64,000 bases of DNA from Theocolax elegans (taxonomy: Eukaryota > Arthropoda > Insecta > Hymenoptera > Cerocephalidae): assembly GCA_026168455.1 (NCBI GenBank), contig CM047431.1:607783-671782 (forward strand), read 5' to 3'. The position numbers and the translations under genes were made by a program. Each line of letters begins with the position of its first letter. Positions within the stretch are counted from its first letter, which is position 1. Shown piece by piece: positions 62,397-64,000 of this stretch. A model generated the notes under the pieces. That model did no database searches, was not told the DNA's origin, and worked only from the letters and a program-made list of their open reading frames with translations.

Positions 62397-64000
62397 ACAT
62401 ACCGTTCAAAATGTAAACCTATATAAATAATTACAACTGAACTCACCTTGACTCTAGTAATTCTGTTAATTAGTCATATTTTCTTACTGGTCGCGCAGGA
62501 TATAAATATATAAGAAGAGTTTAGCATACTAGAAACAAAAAAAAATCTAACACTAGACTCAATGGACATAGGAGAATCTGTACAACAAAACAACGAATGC
62601 AAAGAAACGAGAAGAGGAGGGAAAAGAAAGATTTTTTTTAAAATTAATAAAAAAAAAAGTTTAAAACTTCATTAATTAAAGTAATTAAGTAAAGTAAACT
62701 CACTAATAGTATCAATACACATGTCGGACAAAATCTTCGATTCAGATTCAAAGTATGAGAATATTTATAATATTGATTTTAATAAAAAAAAAAATGCCGA
62801 AAATTCGATTAATTTGTCAATTTTGTGGATAAAGTTCAAAATTCAACTATTAATAAAAACAATAATAATTAAAATTGTACAATTTAGTATTTATGCCAAT
62901 GCAGTTCACACTAGTGTTCAATCTAATACTTTGTTCATAAACACTGATTTAAACAAACTATGTAGATAAAAGAAAAAGTTTTAAAAAAATAAAAACAACA
63001 TTTATTTTCATACGATTAATTCCATACGATTATTCAATTTTTATAAATAACTAGTAATATAAAACCTAAGACAGGCACATTAGAAGATTTTCCTTTTATT
63101 TATAAACAATAGGTATGCTAATTGTTTCGAATGGTATAAAAAAAAACGTACATAACAAATAAATTTTAAAAATTTTATAAAACAATTTAGGATATCCAAT
63201 GATAATTGATACAGATAAATAATATTTTTCTCATGTTAATATTACCAATAAAACAATGTGTAGCAAAAAAAAAATTACAAAAATAATATAATTAGTAGTA
63301 AAATTCTGGTGAGTTTATTTAAATATTATTCAAAATTAATATTCTTTCATTGGAGACTAAAAAGTAAACAAATTCAAACGATTTCTCTTTTTTTACTTGA
63401 ACATAACAAATAAGTTTCTACAGTTGATAGTTTAAATAGAATCAAGAAAACGACGAATATTTAAATTTTTCCTCAAAAAAATAAAAATAAAAAGAGTGTA
63501 AATTAGTCCTTTTAACGTGAAACATAATGGAATTAAGCGAATAAAAACGAACGTTGCTGCCACAATTCTATGATACGCAAGCATTGAACAGTTTTGTAAC
63601 TTTTTGGGTTACTCTGTCGTACCGTTTATTCAGTGTAGTCTACTCTTTCTCCCAAGATATAGGAGGATGGTTCTATATGGGCCTACTTAGCCTACTCAAT
63701 TTTCGCACTGTCACTTATGTATTGCTCATTTTATTTTCTCATTTGTAGCGATTGTATCTTTTTCTTATGAAACTAAATTAACTATTTCTCAATTATATAT
63801 TCTATTATATTAAAAGTGAATCTTTGTTTATAATGGCTGAAAAGAAAATTCTAAAAAAAAAGGTCAAAAAAATTATGTGTTTGATTTATTTTGAGGGGGA
63901 GGGGAGCGAAGAAAATCAAATTTTCTTCACTCCTAATCCTTTTATAAAAAAAATATATAAATATATTATTAAGATAGGATGTACTAACATTGTTCACATT
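62397..64000. other. AT-rich end of the window, nothing recognised
   Basis: No supported gene, RNA or repeat partner. Short frames at 62721-62969 (82 codons, Ile/Asn/Lys-rich) and 63554-63748 have no recognisable domain. Confidence 0.4.

Overview
The window is AT-rich eukaryotic DNA with one 100-base assembly gap and no recognisable host gene. Every protein family I recognise belongs to a mobile element. The mix (gypsy-type LTR elements, CR1/Jockey-like LINEs, a Penelope-like element, MITEs, satellites and a Polinton/Maverick) fits repeat-rich, probably heterochromatic chromosome of an insect. Hymenoptera is my best guess, but that is inference from element types and not a species call.

Layout. 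1-5.7 kb: three blocks of a ~98-bp satellite, each followed by the same ~450-bp unique tail. 5.8-7.4 kb: dispersed repeats and two tRNA-like (SINE-like) units. 7.4-11.6 kb: decayed minus-strand LINE with a palindromic MITE in its endonuclease region. 11.6-14.3 kb: gypsy LTR, primer-binding site, a scrap of gag, then a regular array of five covarying hairpins. 14.9-21.3 kb: tRNA-like fragment, microsatellites, assembly gap, dispersed repeats, Penelope-like direct repeats, three copies of a small MITE and two LINE 3' ends. 21.7-36.1 kb: a Polinton/Maverick with all genes on the minus strand. 37.2-38.4 kb: a ~547-bp repeat, present as a head-to-tail dimer plus an inverted copy, carrying hammerhead ribozymes. 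39.3-40.4 kb: solo LTR. 40.5-42.35 kb: a second, 109-bp satellite related to the first. 43.3-48.6 kb: gypsy element A, truncated. 48.9-53.6 kb: two fold-back elements around a Penelope-like RT fragment. 53.6-60.9 kb: gypsy element B, nearly complete. 61.4-62.4 kb: a 73-bp satellite. The rest is AT-rich sequence without recognised content.

The Polinton order, read 5'->3' on the minus strand, is: spliced small gene, protein-primed DNA polymerase B, packaging ATPase, small basic protein, two small acidic/low-complexity proteins, PLA2-like protein, integrase, penton-like minor capsid protein, small basic/acidic protein, double-jelly-roll major capsid protein, a conserved unknown protein, Ulp1/adenain-type protease, and a conserved unknown protein. 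Integrase, ATPase and protease are intact reading frames. The polymerase, both capsid proteins, the PLA2-like protein and several small genes carry frameshifts, stops, a deletion or a duplication, so the copy looks dead.

The two signals I rate most unusual are non-coding. One is the hammerhead-bearing repeat, with a complete core and an 8-bp loop-loop complementarity in both copies examined. The other is the array of five ~45-nt hairpins spaced every 76-81 bp, whose stems differ in sequence but stay paired while the loop and bulge are constant.
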